Shown here: piece after piece, positions 6,944 through 16,163 of the stretch
How the letters are laid out: each line of letters opens with the position of its first letter
Numbering within the stretch: position 1 is the stretch's first letter
From: Pseudomonadota bacterium
GTDB taxonomy: Bacteria; Pseudomonadota; Alphaproteobacteria; Rhodospirillales; 2-02-FULL-58-16
NCBI GenBank assembly: GCA_022567015.1
Contig: JADFHR010000003.1
Location: 1-27,158 of the forward strand
Direction of reading: 5' to 3'
DNA length: 27,158 nt
Translations under genes and position numbers: made by a program
The notes under the pieces: model-generated
The model's input: the letters and a program-made list of their open reading frames with translations, nothing else
What the model was told of the DNA's origin: nothing
The model's database searches: none

Positions 6944-7018
6944 TGGTGCCGCCGGTAAGAATCGAACTTACGACCCCGCCCTTACCAAGGGCGTGCTCTA
7001 CCCCTGAGCTACGGCGGC
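6944..7018 (-). tRNA. tRNA-Thr (anticodon GGT)
   Basis: On the minus strand the acceptor stem GCCGCCG pairs with CGGCGGC, followed by A and an encoded CCA. The D arm GCTC-GAGC, the anticodon stem CGCCC/GGGCG around TTGGTAA, and the T arm GTAAG-TTCGATT-CTTAC are complete. Anticodon GGT reads ACC/ACT threonine codons. Its 3' end faces the prophage, the usual geometry for integration at a tRNA gene. A weak promoter (TTGCCC, 18 bases, CATGGT) lies near 7039-7068 on the minus strand. Confidence 0.97.
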
Positions 7019-7136
7019 ACCAAGGCTTGCGAGCGCCCACCATGCCACAGCCCGCATGCGCGGGGCAAGCGCCCTTGACGCCGGAAGGTGCGCCGCGCAC
7101 CATGCCGCCGTCACGCATTTGGGGCAGACGGGGTTT

Positions 7137-7316
7137 ATGGGCAGGGGGAGAGATTCCGGCCGGGCCGGCGTCACCGAGGGGGCTGGAACAAAAGCCGAAG
7201 ACCGGCGCCGGCGCTTGGCCGAGGCCCTTCGCGAAAACTTGAAGAAGCGGCGCCGCCAAGCCCACGCCCGGTCCAAAGTCGCTGCGGAGGCAAACAAGGG
7301 GGAAGGCCGCACTTAA
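7137..7316 (+). CDS. Small basic protein upstream of murA
   Basis: A 59-residue protein. After a Gly/Ala-rich start, the segment AEDRRRRLAEALRENLKKRR is a strongly basic amphipathic helix, followed by QAHARSKVAAEA. Small proteins with an ALRENLKKRK-type helix are often found beside murA in alphaproteobacteria (from memory, not checked). An upstream ATG at 7056 would extend it with unconvincing sequence; ACGGGG before 7137 is a modest ribosome binding site. The function is unknown. Confidence 0.6.
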   Translation: MGRGRDSGRAGVTEGAGTKAEDRRRRLAEALRENLKKRRRQAHARSKVAAEANKGEGRT

Positions 7317-7521
7317 AGGCCCAAGGGTCGACGGCACGCCGGCGCGGACGGGCTGCCGCGCAAGGAAGGGAACGCCGGCGCCCGGCACAATGCCGTTCCA
7401 GGAGTTGTGATTCCGGCCCGGCTCCGGTGCCTTGCCTGTGAGCAGCCCACAACCCTCCGCTTTCCTTTCCACTCAACGGGTGAAGGTTCACAACGGCCGG
7501 CCGACGCAAATAGGATAGCCG

Positions 7522-8808
7522 ATGGACCGTATTTACATTCGCGGCGGCAGACCGCTGACAGGCAAAATACACATCTGTGGGGCCAAGAACGCGGCCCTGC
7601 CATTAATGGCGGCCAGCTTGCTCACCGACGAGACGCTGGTGTTGTCCAACCTGCCGCGTCTGGCGGACATTTCCACCATGGCCCATCTTTTGGCCGAGCT
7701 GGGAGTGGAGATCACCATGAACGGGAGGCCGCCGGGCAGGGGAAATTCGGGACGTGTCCTCGGCCTCACCGCCGAGACCACATCCGCGACCACAGCGCCT
7801 TATGACCTGGTGCGCAAGATGCGCGCCTCGATTTTGGTGCTGGGCCCGCTGCTGGCCCGTCGCGGCAGGGCCCGCGTGTCCCTGCCCGGTGGGTGCGCCA
7901 TCGGAACCCGGCCCGTGGACCTGCACTTGAAGGCGTTGACCGAGTTGGGCGCCAAGATCGGGATTGACGAGGGCTATATAGAGGCGACGGCGTCCAAGGG
8001 TCTGAAGGGCGCGCACATCCTCTTTCCCATGGTCACGGTTGGCGGGACCGAGAATGCGCTTATGGCCGCGGTCCTAGCCGAGGGGGAGACCGTGCTTGCC
8101 AACGCGGCTCGTGAGCCCGAGGTGGCGGACTTGGCCCGCTGCCTCGTCGCCATGGGAGCCGAGATCGAAGGCATCGGCACCGATACCCTTCGCATTCGCG
8201 GGGTGGAGCACCTCAGCGGCGCCAAATACACGGTCGTGCCCGACCGTATCGAAACCGGCACCTATGCCGTCGCCGCGGCTATCACCGGCGGCGACGTGGA
8301 GCTGGTGGGTGCGCCGCTGGAGTTGATCGGGGCGGTGGTGGACACGCTCACCAAAGCCGGTGCCGAGGTGTGTGAAACCCCCGGGGGCCTGCGCGTGGCG
8401 CGCACCGGCGTGCCGTTGAAGGGGGTCGACGTGACGACCGCGCCCTTTCCCGGATTCCCGACCGACATGCAGGCCCAATTCATGGCCCTGATGGCGGTTG
8501 CCGAGGGAGCCTCCAAGATCACCGAGACCATTTTTGAGAACCGCTTCACCCATGTGCCGGAACTCTGCCGCATGGGGGCCGACATCACCGTTCGCGGAGC
8601 CTCGGCCATCGTGCGGGGTGTGCCGGGCCTGTCGGGCGCCCCGGTGATGGCCACCGACCTCAGGGCTTCGGTTTCCCTGGTGCTGGCGGGCCTGGCGGCT
8701 GAGGGCGAGACCGAGATCACCCGCGTCTATCACCTGGATCGTGGCTACGAACGGCTGGAAGAGAAGCTGTCCGCCTGCGGCGCCGATGTGGAACGAATCA
8801 AGGGATAG
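7522..8808 (+). CDS. murA: UDP-N-acetylglucosamine 1-carboxyvinyltransferase
   Basis: A 428-residue cytoplasmic enzyme for the first committed step of peptidoglycan synthesis: it transfers enolpyruvate from PEP to UDP-GlcNAc. Full length for the family. CGAKNAALPLMAA (Lys22, Asn23) binds substrate; LPGGCAIGTRPVDLHL carries the reactive Cys125 that fosfomycin alkylates, so the intact Cys predicts sensitivity at the target level. GFPTDMQAQFMALM and TETIFENRFTHVPEL are the conserved C-terminal motifs. AGGA lies six bases before the ATG. The next + strand gene is over 1.2 kb away, so it may be transcribed alone. Confidence 0.97.
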   Translation: MDRIYIRGGRPLTGKIHICGAKNAALPLMAASLLTDETLVLSNLPRLADISTMAHLLAELGVEITMNGRPPGRGNSGRVLGLTAETTSATTAPYDLVRKMRASILVLGPLLARRGRARVSLPGGCAIGTRPVDLHLKALTELGAKIGIDEGYIEATASKGLKGAHILFPMVTVGGTENALMAAVLAEGETVLANAAREPEVADLARCLVAMGAEIEGIGTDTLRIRGVEHLSGAKYTVVPDRIETGTYAVAAAITGGDVELVGAPLELIGAVVDTLTKAGAEVCETPGGLRVARTGVPLKGVDVTTAPFPGFPTDMQAQFMALMAVAEGASKITETIFENRFTHVPELCRMGADITVRGASAIVRGVPGLSGAPVMATDLRASVSLVLAGLAAEGETEITRVYHLDRGYERLEEKLSACGADVERIKG

Positions 8809-9168
8809 GGGACATGGAGGATCAGCGGCATCGAGGGCCACCGGGGCGTATTCGCAGCGACCCGGCGCATAGTGAATGTCACCGGCCCGGTGTAGCGCCG
8901 TTCCCGCTCGGGCTCAAAACGCCAGAAGCGAGATATACCCGGCCGCGAACAGCAGCGTGAGGGCGGTGAATTCGCCTGCAGACCTAAGGGGGGGGCACGG
9001 GCCCATCCTCCTTCGCGATTGGATTGCGACCCCGGGACACGCAAGAAGGATGCCACCCCCGGCAAGGAGCCAATTTATTGAAATATCACGATGCTTCCCG
9101 CCGCCGCGTGGGGAGTATGCGCCCGGCGGGAGAAAAAACCCGGGAGGGGTGAGAAAAAAAGCCTAGTA
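8809..9168. other. Gene-poor interval after murA
   Basis: There is no well-supported gene. In many alphaproteobacteria a DUF2948 gene follows murA, but no DUF2948-like protein can be read here in any frame. An ATG at 8814 opens a frame that ends after 48 codons without family features. A minus-strand micro-ORF is listed separately. Purine-rich runs (AGAAAAAACCCGGGAGGGG) occur near 9130. This may be a site of gene loss. Confidence 0.5.
8914..9006 (-). CDS. Possible 30-residue membrane micro-protein or gene remnant
   Basis: The minus strand reads MGPCPPLRSAGEFTALTLLF and continues AAGYISLLAF to a TGA. The second half is a clean hydrophobic segment ending at the stop, like the last membrane helix of a larger protein. 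AAGGAGG touches the ATG, which is too close for normal initiation. It could be a micro-protein or the tail of a decayed membrane protein; chance is not excluded. Confidence 0.25.
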   Translation of the reverse strand: MGPCPPLRSAGEFTALTLLFAAGYISLLAF

Positions 9169-9245
9169 ATACCAAGGGGCGCTGATCATGACTCATAGAG
9201 ATCGCGTAGGCGGCTCGTCGGGTCATGATCAGCGTCCCTTGGTAT
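9169..9245. mobile_element. 77-bp near-perfect palindrome, MITE-like
   Basis: Arms 9169-9192 and 9222-9245 are 24-bp inverted repeats with one mismatch (a G-T pair), beginning ATACCAAGGGG and ending CCCTTGGTAT. The 29-bp centre contains a smaller nested hairpin (CGC-GTAG-GCG). TA dinucleotides sit at both outer ends, consistent with a TA-targeting IS630/Tc1-type transposase moving a non-autonomous element. There is no coding sequence. A dyad repeat of the REP type is the alternative. Confidence 0.7.
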
Positions 9246-9319
9246 AAGGGGCGAATCCCGGGCCAGCCGCTTCTTTACCTGCACGCCCGGCGGCGGGAGA
9301 GGGTGGCGCTCAGAGGAGT

Positions 9320-9351
9320 GTAACGCCACCACCGGTCGCCGACGGCGTTAC
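9320..9351 (-). promoter_or_regulatory. Hairpin downstream of the cold-shock gene
   Basis: GTAACGCC at 9320-9327 pairs with GGCGTTAC at 9344-9351 around a 16-base loop. GGTGGCG at 9302-9308 can instead pair with CGCCACC at 9324-9330, so two structures exclude each other. It lies 63 bases after the minus-strand cold-shock stop. There is no T tract; it could shape the mRNA 3' end. Confidence 0.35.
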
Positions 9352-9414
9352 GGGGAGGCAGTCGCGTTGATGGCCCGCCGCCCGTTGCCTACCAAGCGGT
9401 GGTATTACCGGTTG

Positions 9415-9624
9415 TCAATCAAGGACAACCAAATTCTCCGCCGAACTCCTGCCTCCTTCCTGGTCGACAAGGTCGTACTCGATCTTCTGGCCCTCGCGCA
9501 GGGTCGTCAGGCCTGCGCGTTGGACTGCAGATATATGGACAAAAGCGTCCTTAGAGCCGTCTTCGGGCTCGATAAAGCCGTAACCCTTGGCGGGATTGAA
9601 CCATTTAACGGTGCCGACAGTCAT
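9415..9624 (-). CDS. cspA: Cold-shock domain protein
   Basis: A 69-residue single cold-shock domain, a cytoplasmic RNA/ssDNA-binding beta-barrel. RNP1 is visible as KGYGFIEPEDG and RNP2 as DAFVHISAV. The start is set at MTVGTVKWFNP, the family's usual beginning, with GAGAGAAG upstream; an in-frame TTG 15 bases earlier is less likely. It stands alone on the minus strand between murA and hisG. The symbol indicates family only, since several paralogues are usual. Confidence 0.93.
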   Translation of the reverse strand: MTVGTVKWFNPAKGYGFIEPEDGSKDAFVHISAVQRAGLTTLREGQKIEYDLVDQEGGRSSAENLVVLD

Positions 9625-10043
9625 AACGTCTTCTCTCAAAGTGGGGTCGCCCTAGCGGCGTCAATACCATGGAATCGCGGGAATTCAAATCACGAAAGGC
9701 CCGGTGCTTGACGAGATAACGGAACACGGCGTAGACGGGAAACGCGCACCGTGGCTATCGGCGCGGCAACCGGCTGTGTTCAATTGGCGTGTTCATACAA
9801 CTCCCGGCCTCCGCATGAAGCCGCGTTACAACAGGGAATACGCGCCACCGCCGGGACTTGGATGCAAACTCCCTAGATTTTTTTGCGATTGATTGGCGAC
9901 GATTGGTGTCGAGCACCGATGGTTCCTTGGTTCCCTGCCTGCCGCTTGGCCCCACGGGACCGCCGGACGTCGACCAAACACCCGCTGGTGAAATGGGCCA
10001 AAACCCTTTATTAATGCCGCCGCCCCCGAATGAGGATAAGGCT
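9625..10043. other. Intergenic region between cold-shock gene and hisG
   Basis: Divergent upstream region of 419 bases. No gene is supported: the open frame that continues hisG upstream to 9858 has no family match before the LVLALPKGR start of HisG. The minus-strand part is the cold-shock leader, likely containing its promoter (TTGACG near 9659-9664, with a poor -10). A T7 run occurs near 9880. No clear his-attenuator (a His-rich leader peptide) is seen. Confidence 0.5.
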
Positions 10044-10712
10044 TTGGGTACGAAAGATAAGCTCGTGCTGGCTCTGCCCAAGGGACGTATCCTTGCCGAG
10101 GTGATGCCGGTCGTGCGCCGCGCCGGGATCGAGCCGGAGGCCGACTTCGAGGATACCGGGGCCCGGCAGCTGCGCTTCGCCACCAACCGCCCGGAGGTCG
10201 ACATCATCCGCGTGCGCAGCTTCGATGTGGCCACCTTCGTGGCCTTCGGTGCGGCCCAACTGGGCATTGTCGGGGCAGACGTGCTGATGGAGTTCGACTA
10301 CGCTGAGATTTACGCGCCGTTGGACTTGGGCGTGGGCCGTTGCCGCGTGGCCGTGGCCGAGCCGGCAGACATGGTGGGAACGGACGATCCCTCCACATGG
10401 AGCCATGTGCGGGTGGCTACCAAATACCCGAATATCACCCGCCGCCACTTCGCCGCCCGCGGGGTGCAGGCGGAATGCATCACGCTCAATGGCGCGTTGG
10501 AACTGGCGCCTAAGCTCGGCCTGTGCCGGCGCATCGTGGATTTGGTGTCTACGGGCGAGACCCTGAAGGCCAATGGGCTGGTGGAGGTGGAGTTGATCGC
10601 CGATGTCACGTCGCGCTTGGCGGTCAATCGCGCGGCGTGGAAAACCAACCCCGCCGTGATCGGCTTCTGGATCCAGCGCTTTCGGGAGGCTGTCGATGCC
10701 GGCGTGGCTTGA
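10044..10712 (+). CDS. hisG: ATP phosphoribosyltransferase catalytic subunit, short form
   Basis: About 222 residues. It catalyses the first step of histidine synthesis, joining ATP and PRPP. LVLALPKGRILAEVMPVVRR, GAAQLGIVGADVLMEF, VATKYPNITRRHF and the PRPP loop region IVDLVSTGETLKANGL are diagnostic. The protein ends soon after the catalytic domain, without the ACT-like regulatory domain, so it is the short HisG type that works with HisZ; no hisZ is in the window. The start is uncertain: TTG at 10044 follows GAGGATAAGG; ATG at 10014 has no ribosome binding site. The gene overlaps hisD by 17 bases. Confidence 0.93.
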   Translation: MGTKDKLVLALPKGRILAEVMPVVRRAGIEPEADFEDTGARQLRFATNRPEVDIIRVRSFDVATFVAFGAAQLGIVGADVLMEFDYAEIYAPLDLGVGRCRVAVAEPADMVGTDDPSTWSHVRVATKYPNITRRHFAARGVQAECITLNGALELAPKLGLCRRIVDLVSTGETLKANGLVEVELIADVTSRLAVNRAAWKTNPAVIGFWIQRFREAVDAGVA

Positions 10713-12000
10713 TATCCGGGATACCGGCTTCGAGGCGGCCTTCGCCGCCCTGCTCGCGGCCAGGTGCGAGACGGCGGACGGCGTGGACGACACCGTTGCC
10801 GCCATCCTGGCCGACGTCAAGGCGAACGGCGATGTGGCGGTTATTGCCCACACCAAACGCCTGGACGGGTTCGACGTTACGCCGGCGACCATGCGCGTGC
10901 CGACGGATGTGGTAAAACGGGCGGCGGGTGCATGTCTACCTGAGACCGTTGAGGCGCTGGAGCTGGCAAGGGACCGGATCACCGACTTTCACCGCCGGCA
11001 GATACCCGAGGACCTGGATTACACCGACGGGGCCGGGTTTAGGCTCGGCCTCCGCTGGAAGCCGCTTGCCGCGGTAGGCCTGTACGTTCCCGGCGGCACG
11101 GCGGCCTATCCCTCGACGGTGCTGATGAATGCCGTGCCGGCCAAGATAGCGGGAGTGCAACGGGTGGTCATGGTGGTGGCGGCGCCGGGCGGCCAAATCA
11201 ATCCGCTGGTGCTGGCGGCGGCAGACATTGCCGGCGTGGACGAAATCTACCGGATCGGCGGCGCCCAGGCCGTGGGTGCGCTGGCCTTTGGCACCCCGAC
11301 CATTGCCCGGGTGGACAAGATCGTCGGTCCCGGGAATGTCTACGTCGCAGCGGCCAAGCGGCAAGTATTCGGAATCGTCGGCATCGACATGATCGCCGGT
11401 CCGTCGGAGATACTGGTCGTTGCTGACCGCTTTAACGACCCCGCCTGGATTGCCGCCGACCTGCTGGCACAGGCCGAACATGACATAGCCGCGCAGGCGA
11501 TCCTGGTGGCCGATGATAAGGACTTCGCCGAAGCCGTGACGGAAGCGATCCAGACCCACCTGAGCACCCTGCCCAGGGCCGGGATCGCGGCACAAAGCTG
11601 GGAAACCTTCGGTGCCGTCATCCTCATGGAATCCCTGGCCGATGCGGGTCCACTGATCGATCGCATCGCGCCCGAACACCTGGAGCTTGCGGTGGAAGAG
11701 CCGGAAACCCTGGCCGCCACCGTATGCAATGCCGGCGCCATATTCCTCGGCCGGTTCGCGCCGGAGGCCATCGGCGACTACGTGGCCGGGCCCAACCACG
11801 TTCTGCCGACGGCAGGCAGCGCCCGGTTCTCCTCGGGCTTGGGCGTGCTCGACTTTCTGAAACGCACTTCCCTTATCGGTTGCAACAGGGAAAGTCTTGC
11901 CGCCGTCGCACCCGCCGCCGTGGCCCTGGCCAAGGCCGAGGGGCTGGACGCCCATGCGCTTTCCCTGGCCATACGGTTGAACCGGCCTCAGGACACGTAA
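10696..12000 (+). CDS. hisD: Histidinol dehydrogenase
   Basis: A 434-residue zinc- and NAD-dependent enzyme that performs the last two oxidations of histidine synthesis (histidinol to histidine). Family landmarks: LYVPGGTAAYPSTVLM, RIGGAQAVGALAFGT, VDKIVGPGNVYVAAAKR, GPSEILVVAD, QAEHDIAAQAIL, IAPEHLEL and GPNHVLPTAGSARFSSGL. His and Asp/Glu residues in these motifs form the zinc site. It starts inside the end of hisG (17-base overlap), so the two are co-translated. The UPF0262 gene follows after 14 bases. Confidence 0.97.
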   Translation: MPAWLDIRDTGFEAAFAALLAARCETADGVDDTVAAILADVKANGDVAVIAHTKRLDGFDVTPATMRVPTDVVKRAAGACLPETVEALELARDRITDFHRRQIPEDLDYTDGAGFRLGLRWKPLAAVGLYVPGGTAAYPSTVLMNAVPAKIAGVQRVVMVVAAPGGQINPLVLAAADIAGVDEIYRIGGAQAVGALAFGTPTIARVDKIVGPGNVYVAAAKRQVFGIVGIDMIAGPSEILVVADRFNDPAWIAADLLAQAEHDIAAQAILVADDKDFAEAVTEAIQTHLSTLPRAGIAAQSWETFGAVILMESLADAGPLIDRIAPEHLELAVEEPETLAATVCNAGAIFLGRFAPEAIGDYVAGPNHVLPTAGSARFSSGLGVLDFLKRTSLIGCNRESLAAVAPAAVALAKAEGLDAHALSLAIRLNRPQDT

Positions 12001-12014
12001 GGCGCTGAGGCGCG

Positions 12015-12488
12015 GTGTCCGGAAACCAACGAATCGTCGACATTTTTCTTGACGAGCGCACCGTACTCAGGCGCAGCCCGCAGGTCGAGCACGAACGCCG
12101 GGTGGCGATCTACGACCTGTTGGAGGAGAACCACTTCGCCCCCGTCGGCGATTTCGAGGGCCCGTATAACCTGCACCTCAGCATCGAAGAGAACCGCTTG
12201 GTATTCGACGTGCGTACCCCGACCGACGGGCCGCTAACCAAGTTCACCCTGCCCGTCAGCCCCTTCCGTTCCATCATCAAGCACTACTTCATGGTCTGTG
12301 AAAGCTACTTCGAGGCCATCAAGACCGCCCCTCCGTCACGGATCGAAACCATCGACATGGGGCGCCGCGCCCTCCACAACGATGGCTCGACCATCCTGCG
12401 TGAGCGGTTGGCCGGAAAAGCCGACATCAACATGGAAACCGCGCGGCGCCTGTTCACACTGATCTGCGTGCTGCACATCCGGGCCTAG
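12015..12488 (+). CDS. UPF0262 family protein
   Basis: A 157-residue protein of the alphaproteobacterial UPF0262 family; its role is unknown. Typical motifs are IVDIFLDERTVLRRSPQVEH, ERRVAIYDLLEENHFAP, and YFEAIKTAPPSRIETIDMGR near the centre. The GTG start gives MSGNQRIVDIFLDE, the usual N-terminus. Its fixed place between hisD and the phosphatase is shared by many alphaproteobacteria. There are only two bases to the next gene. Confidence 0.9.
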   Translation: MSGNQRIVDIFLDERTVLRRSPQVEHERRVAIYDLLEENHFAPVGDFEGPYNLHLSIEENRLVFDVRTPTDGPLTKFTLPVSPFRSIIKHYFMVCESYFEAIKTAPPSRIETIDMGRRALHNDGSTILRERLAGKADINMETARRLFTLICVLHIRA

Positions 12489-12490
12489 CC

Positions 12491-12934
12491 ATGGGCGACC
12501 TCCCCTCCGCCGTGCTCTTCGCCTGCACCGAGAACACTGTGCGCTCGCCCATGGCCGAGGCGATTCTCAAATACCTGCACGGTCGCCACATCTATGTGGA
12601 TTCGGTTGGCGTGCGCAAGGGCGAGCTCGACGGTTTCGCCGTCGCCGTGATGGACGAAATCGGAATCGACATCAGCCACCATCATCCCAAAACCTTCGAG
12701 GAATTGGAAGATACGTCGTTCGACCTGGTGACCTCGCTGTCGCCCGAGGCCCAGCACAAGGCGGTGGAGATGACCCGTGTCGTGGCCTGCGATGTGGAGT
12801 TCTGGAATACCTTCGATCCCTCGGTCATCGAAGGTAGCCGCGAGGTGCGGCTGGAGGCCTACCGCCAAGTGCGCGACGAACTCATGCGCAACATCAAGAA
12901 ACGCTTTCCGGTGCGGCCCGTGGCAGACGTGTGA
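12491..12934 (+). CDS. Low-molecular-weight protein-tyrosine phosphatase family protein
   Basis: A 147-residue cytoplasmic protein. The phosphate-binding loop is CTENTVRS (Cys12-x5-Arg18), and the general acid is probably Asp109 in WNTFDPS. Similar proteins are sometimes named arsenate reductase, but the extra Cys residues used in thioredoxin-coupled ArsC are not clearly placed. The substrate is unknown. It lies in the conserved hisD-UPF0262-phosphatase-infA order, two bases after UPF0262. Confidence 0.88.
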   Translation: MGDLPSAVLFACTENTVRSPMAEAILKYLHGRHIYVDSVGVRKGELDGFAVAVMDEIGIDISHHHPKTFEELEDTSFDLVTSLSPEAQHKAVEMTRVVACDVEFWNTFDPSVIEGSREVRLEAYRQVRDELMRNIKKRFPVRPVADV

Positions 12935-13025
12935 GACAGAAACCGATCCTCAGACACACCCCTTCCCCACCCCGGCAGAAAACGTTCAACCCCTGGAATG
13001 ATAACGTCCAAGGGATGGAAAACAC

Positions 13026-13055
13026 TTGACCGGACGGTATTTGGAAGCCACTTAT
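13026..13055 (+). promoter_or_regulatory. Possible sigma70 promoter of infA
   Basis: TTGACC at 13026-13031 matches the -35 box at five of six positions; 18 bases later ACTTAT is a weak -10. It lies in the 154-base gap before infA, where an internal promoter for the translation factor is expected. Confidence 0.35.
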
Positions 13056-13088
13056 GGGGCCGCCATCGCAACCGCAATCGAGAGAGTA

Positions 13089-13307
13089 ATGGTGAAGGAA
13101 GAGGTCCTCGAGTTTACCGGCACCGTGACCGAGCTTCTGCCCAATGCCATGTTCCGGGTGAAGCTGGACAACGACCACGAAATCCTCGCCCATACCGCGG
13201 GGAAGATGCGCAAGCATCGTATCCGGGTCCTGGCCGGTGACCGGGTCAACGTGGAAATGACGCCTTACGACCTGACAAAGGGTCGCATTACTTTCCGTTT
13301 CAAGTAA
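13089..13307 (+). CDS. infA: Translation initiation factor IF-1
   Basis: A 72-residue, S1-like OB-fold protein that binds the ribosomal A site during initiation. EVLEFTGTVTELLPNAMFRV, EILAHTAGKMRKHRIRVLAG and VNVEMTPYDLTKGRITFRFK are near-invariant in alphaproteobacteria. The start at 13089 gives MVKEEVLEF, matching the usual length; in-frame upstream sequence is not IF-1-like. GAGAGAG precedes it. maf follows after 38 bases. Confidence 0.97.
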   Translation: MVKEEVLEFTGTVTELLPNAMFRVKLDNDHEILAHTAGKMRKHRIRVLAGDRVNVEMTPYDLTKGRITFRFK

Positions 13308-13345
13308 CCACGCCAAGCTACGCTGCTGACCATGGGGATACCGGG

Positions 13346-13957
<612 letters not shown>

Positions 13958-13963
13958 TCGGTC

Positions 13964-15437
<1,474 letters not shown>

Positions 15438-15445
<8 letters not shown>

Positions 15446-15656
15446 ATCCGGCCCTAAGGACCCCACGGTGGTTCCCCTGAAAAGGCGCTCATGCCCCATG
15501 TGCGGCCGGTCGGCGGTGGCGCGATACCGCCCCTTTTGCTCGCGCCGGTGCGCCGATTTGGACCTCGGCCACTGGCTCAAGGAAGACTACCGCGTCCCGT
15601 CGGACGAAGAATTCGATCCTGAAGAGGAGCCGCCCGAGGGCGGGGAGGAAGCGTGA
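15438..15656 (+). CDS. yacG: DNA gyrase inhibitor YacG, zinc-binding
   Basis: A 72-residue zinc protein. Cys19, Cys22, Cys34 and Cys38 (CPMC ... CSRRC) form the zinc site, followed by ADLDLGHWLKEDYRVP, the family signature. The acidic tail (DEEFDPEEEPPEGGEE) is also typical. E. coli YacG binds GyrB and blocks DNA binding. The start overlaps the RNase gene's end, GACGGAG upstream. It is the last gene of the block; a GC-rich repeat follows after nine bases. Confidence 0.95.
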
Positions 15657-15665
15657 TTCCGCCCC

Positions 15666-15734
15666 CCCGGGGGGACACGGGGGGTGTCCCCCGGTTACGT
15701 TATGCGGGGGACGCCCCCGCGGCCCCCGGGGGAT
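15666..15734. repeat. GC-rich palindromic repeat, copy 1
   Basis: A ~69-bp unit containing the stem GGGGGACAC/GTGTCCCCC around a G run, then CGGTTACGTTATGCGGGGGA, CGCCCCC, and a second GGCCCCCGGGG palindrome. It matches 15819-15887 almost fully, with a 153-bp offset. It starts nine bases after the yacG stop and ends three bases before a tRNA promoter. It may double as a transcription end structure for yacG. Confidence 0.85.
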
Positions 15735-15736
15735 GA

Positions 15737-15765
15737 TGGACAGTGCCGGTGATTTCTTTTATAAG
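15737..15765 (+). promoter_or_regulatory. Strong sigma70 promoter for tRNA-Phe
   Basis: TGGACA (15737-15742), a 17-base spacer, then TATAAG (15760-15765): five of six matches in each box with ideal spacing. Transcription would begin near 15772, leaving a leader of about 116 bases before the mature tRNA-Phe. No other + strand gene lies between. Confidence 0.7.
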
Positions 15766-15818
15766 CGCCGTCTCACGAACGGGCGGGGCGTCTTTCGGCC
15801 CCCCCCGCGTTTCTCCCG

Positions 15819-15887
15819 CCCGGGGGGACACGGGGGGTGTCCCCCCGGTTACGTTATGCGGGGGACGCCCCCTCGGCCCCCGGGGAT
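15819..15887. repeat. GC-rich palindromic repeat, copy 2
   Basis: Second copy of the 15666-15734 unit, with one extra C in the central run and one C-to-T-type difference in the CCCCCnCGG stretch. It lies inside the predicted tRNA-Phe leader and ends on the base before the mature tRNA 5' end, so the transcript would carry a strong hairpin directly next to the RNase P cleavage site. Confidence 0.85.
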
Positions 15888-15963
<76 letters not shown>

Positions 15964-16163
15964 TTTCAACACGTTTGTCAATGGACTGGATGACGGGGGG
16001 CGGTCGAGGCCGTCATCGGCAGGGGCCTTGCGCCTGACGCGGGCTTTCCTGGTGACCCGGCCACGCCCTCCGAGGCGTCACTCTTTAATCGCGCACTCCC
16101 GACGGTGGAGCGGCAAAGCCGCGGGTTCCCCCGGCCATCTTCCGTCAGCACCCGGCGGAATAT

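Noticed and set aside
9858..10043. 62-codon upstream extension of hisG
   Set aside because: HisG proteins begin near LVLALPKGR; the extension has no homologous features and no ribosome binding site.
12491..12934. Naming the phosphatase an arsenate reductase
   Set aside because: Only the Cx5R loop is clear; the redox Cys pair needed for ArsC function is not evident, and the context is housekeeping.
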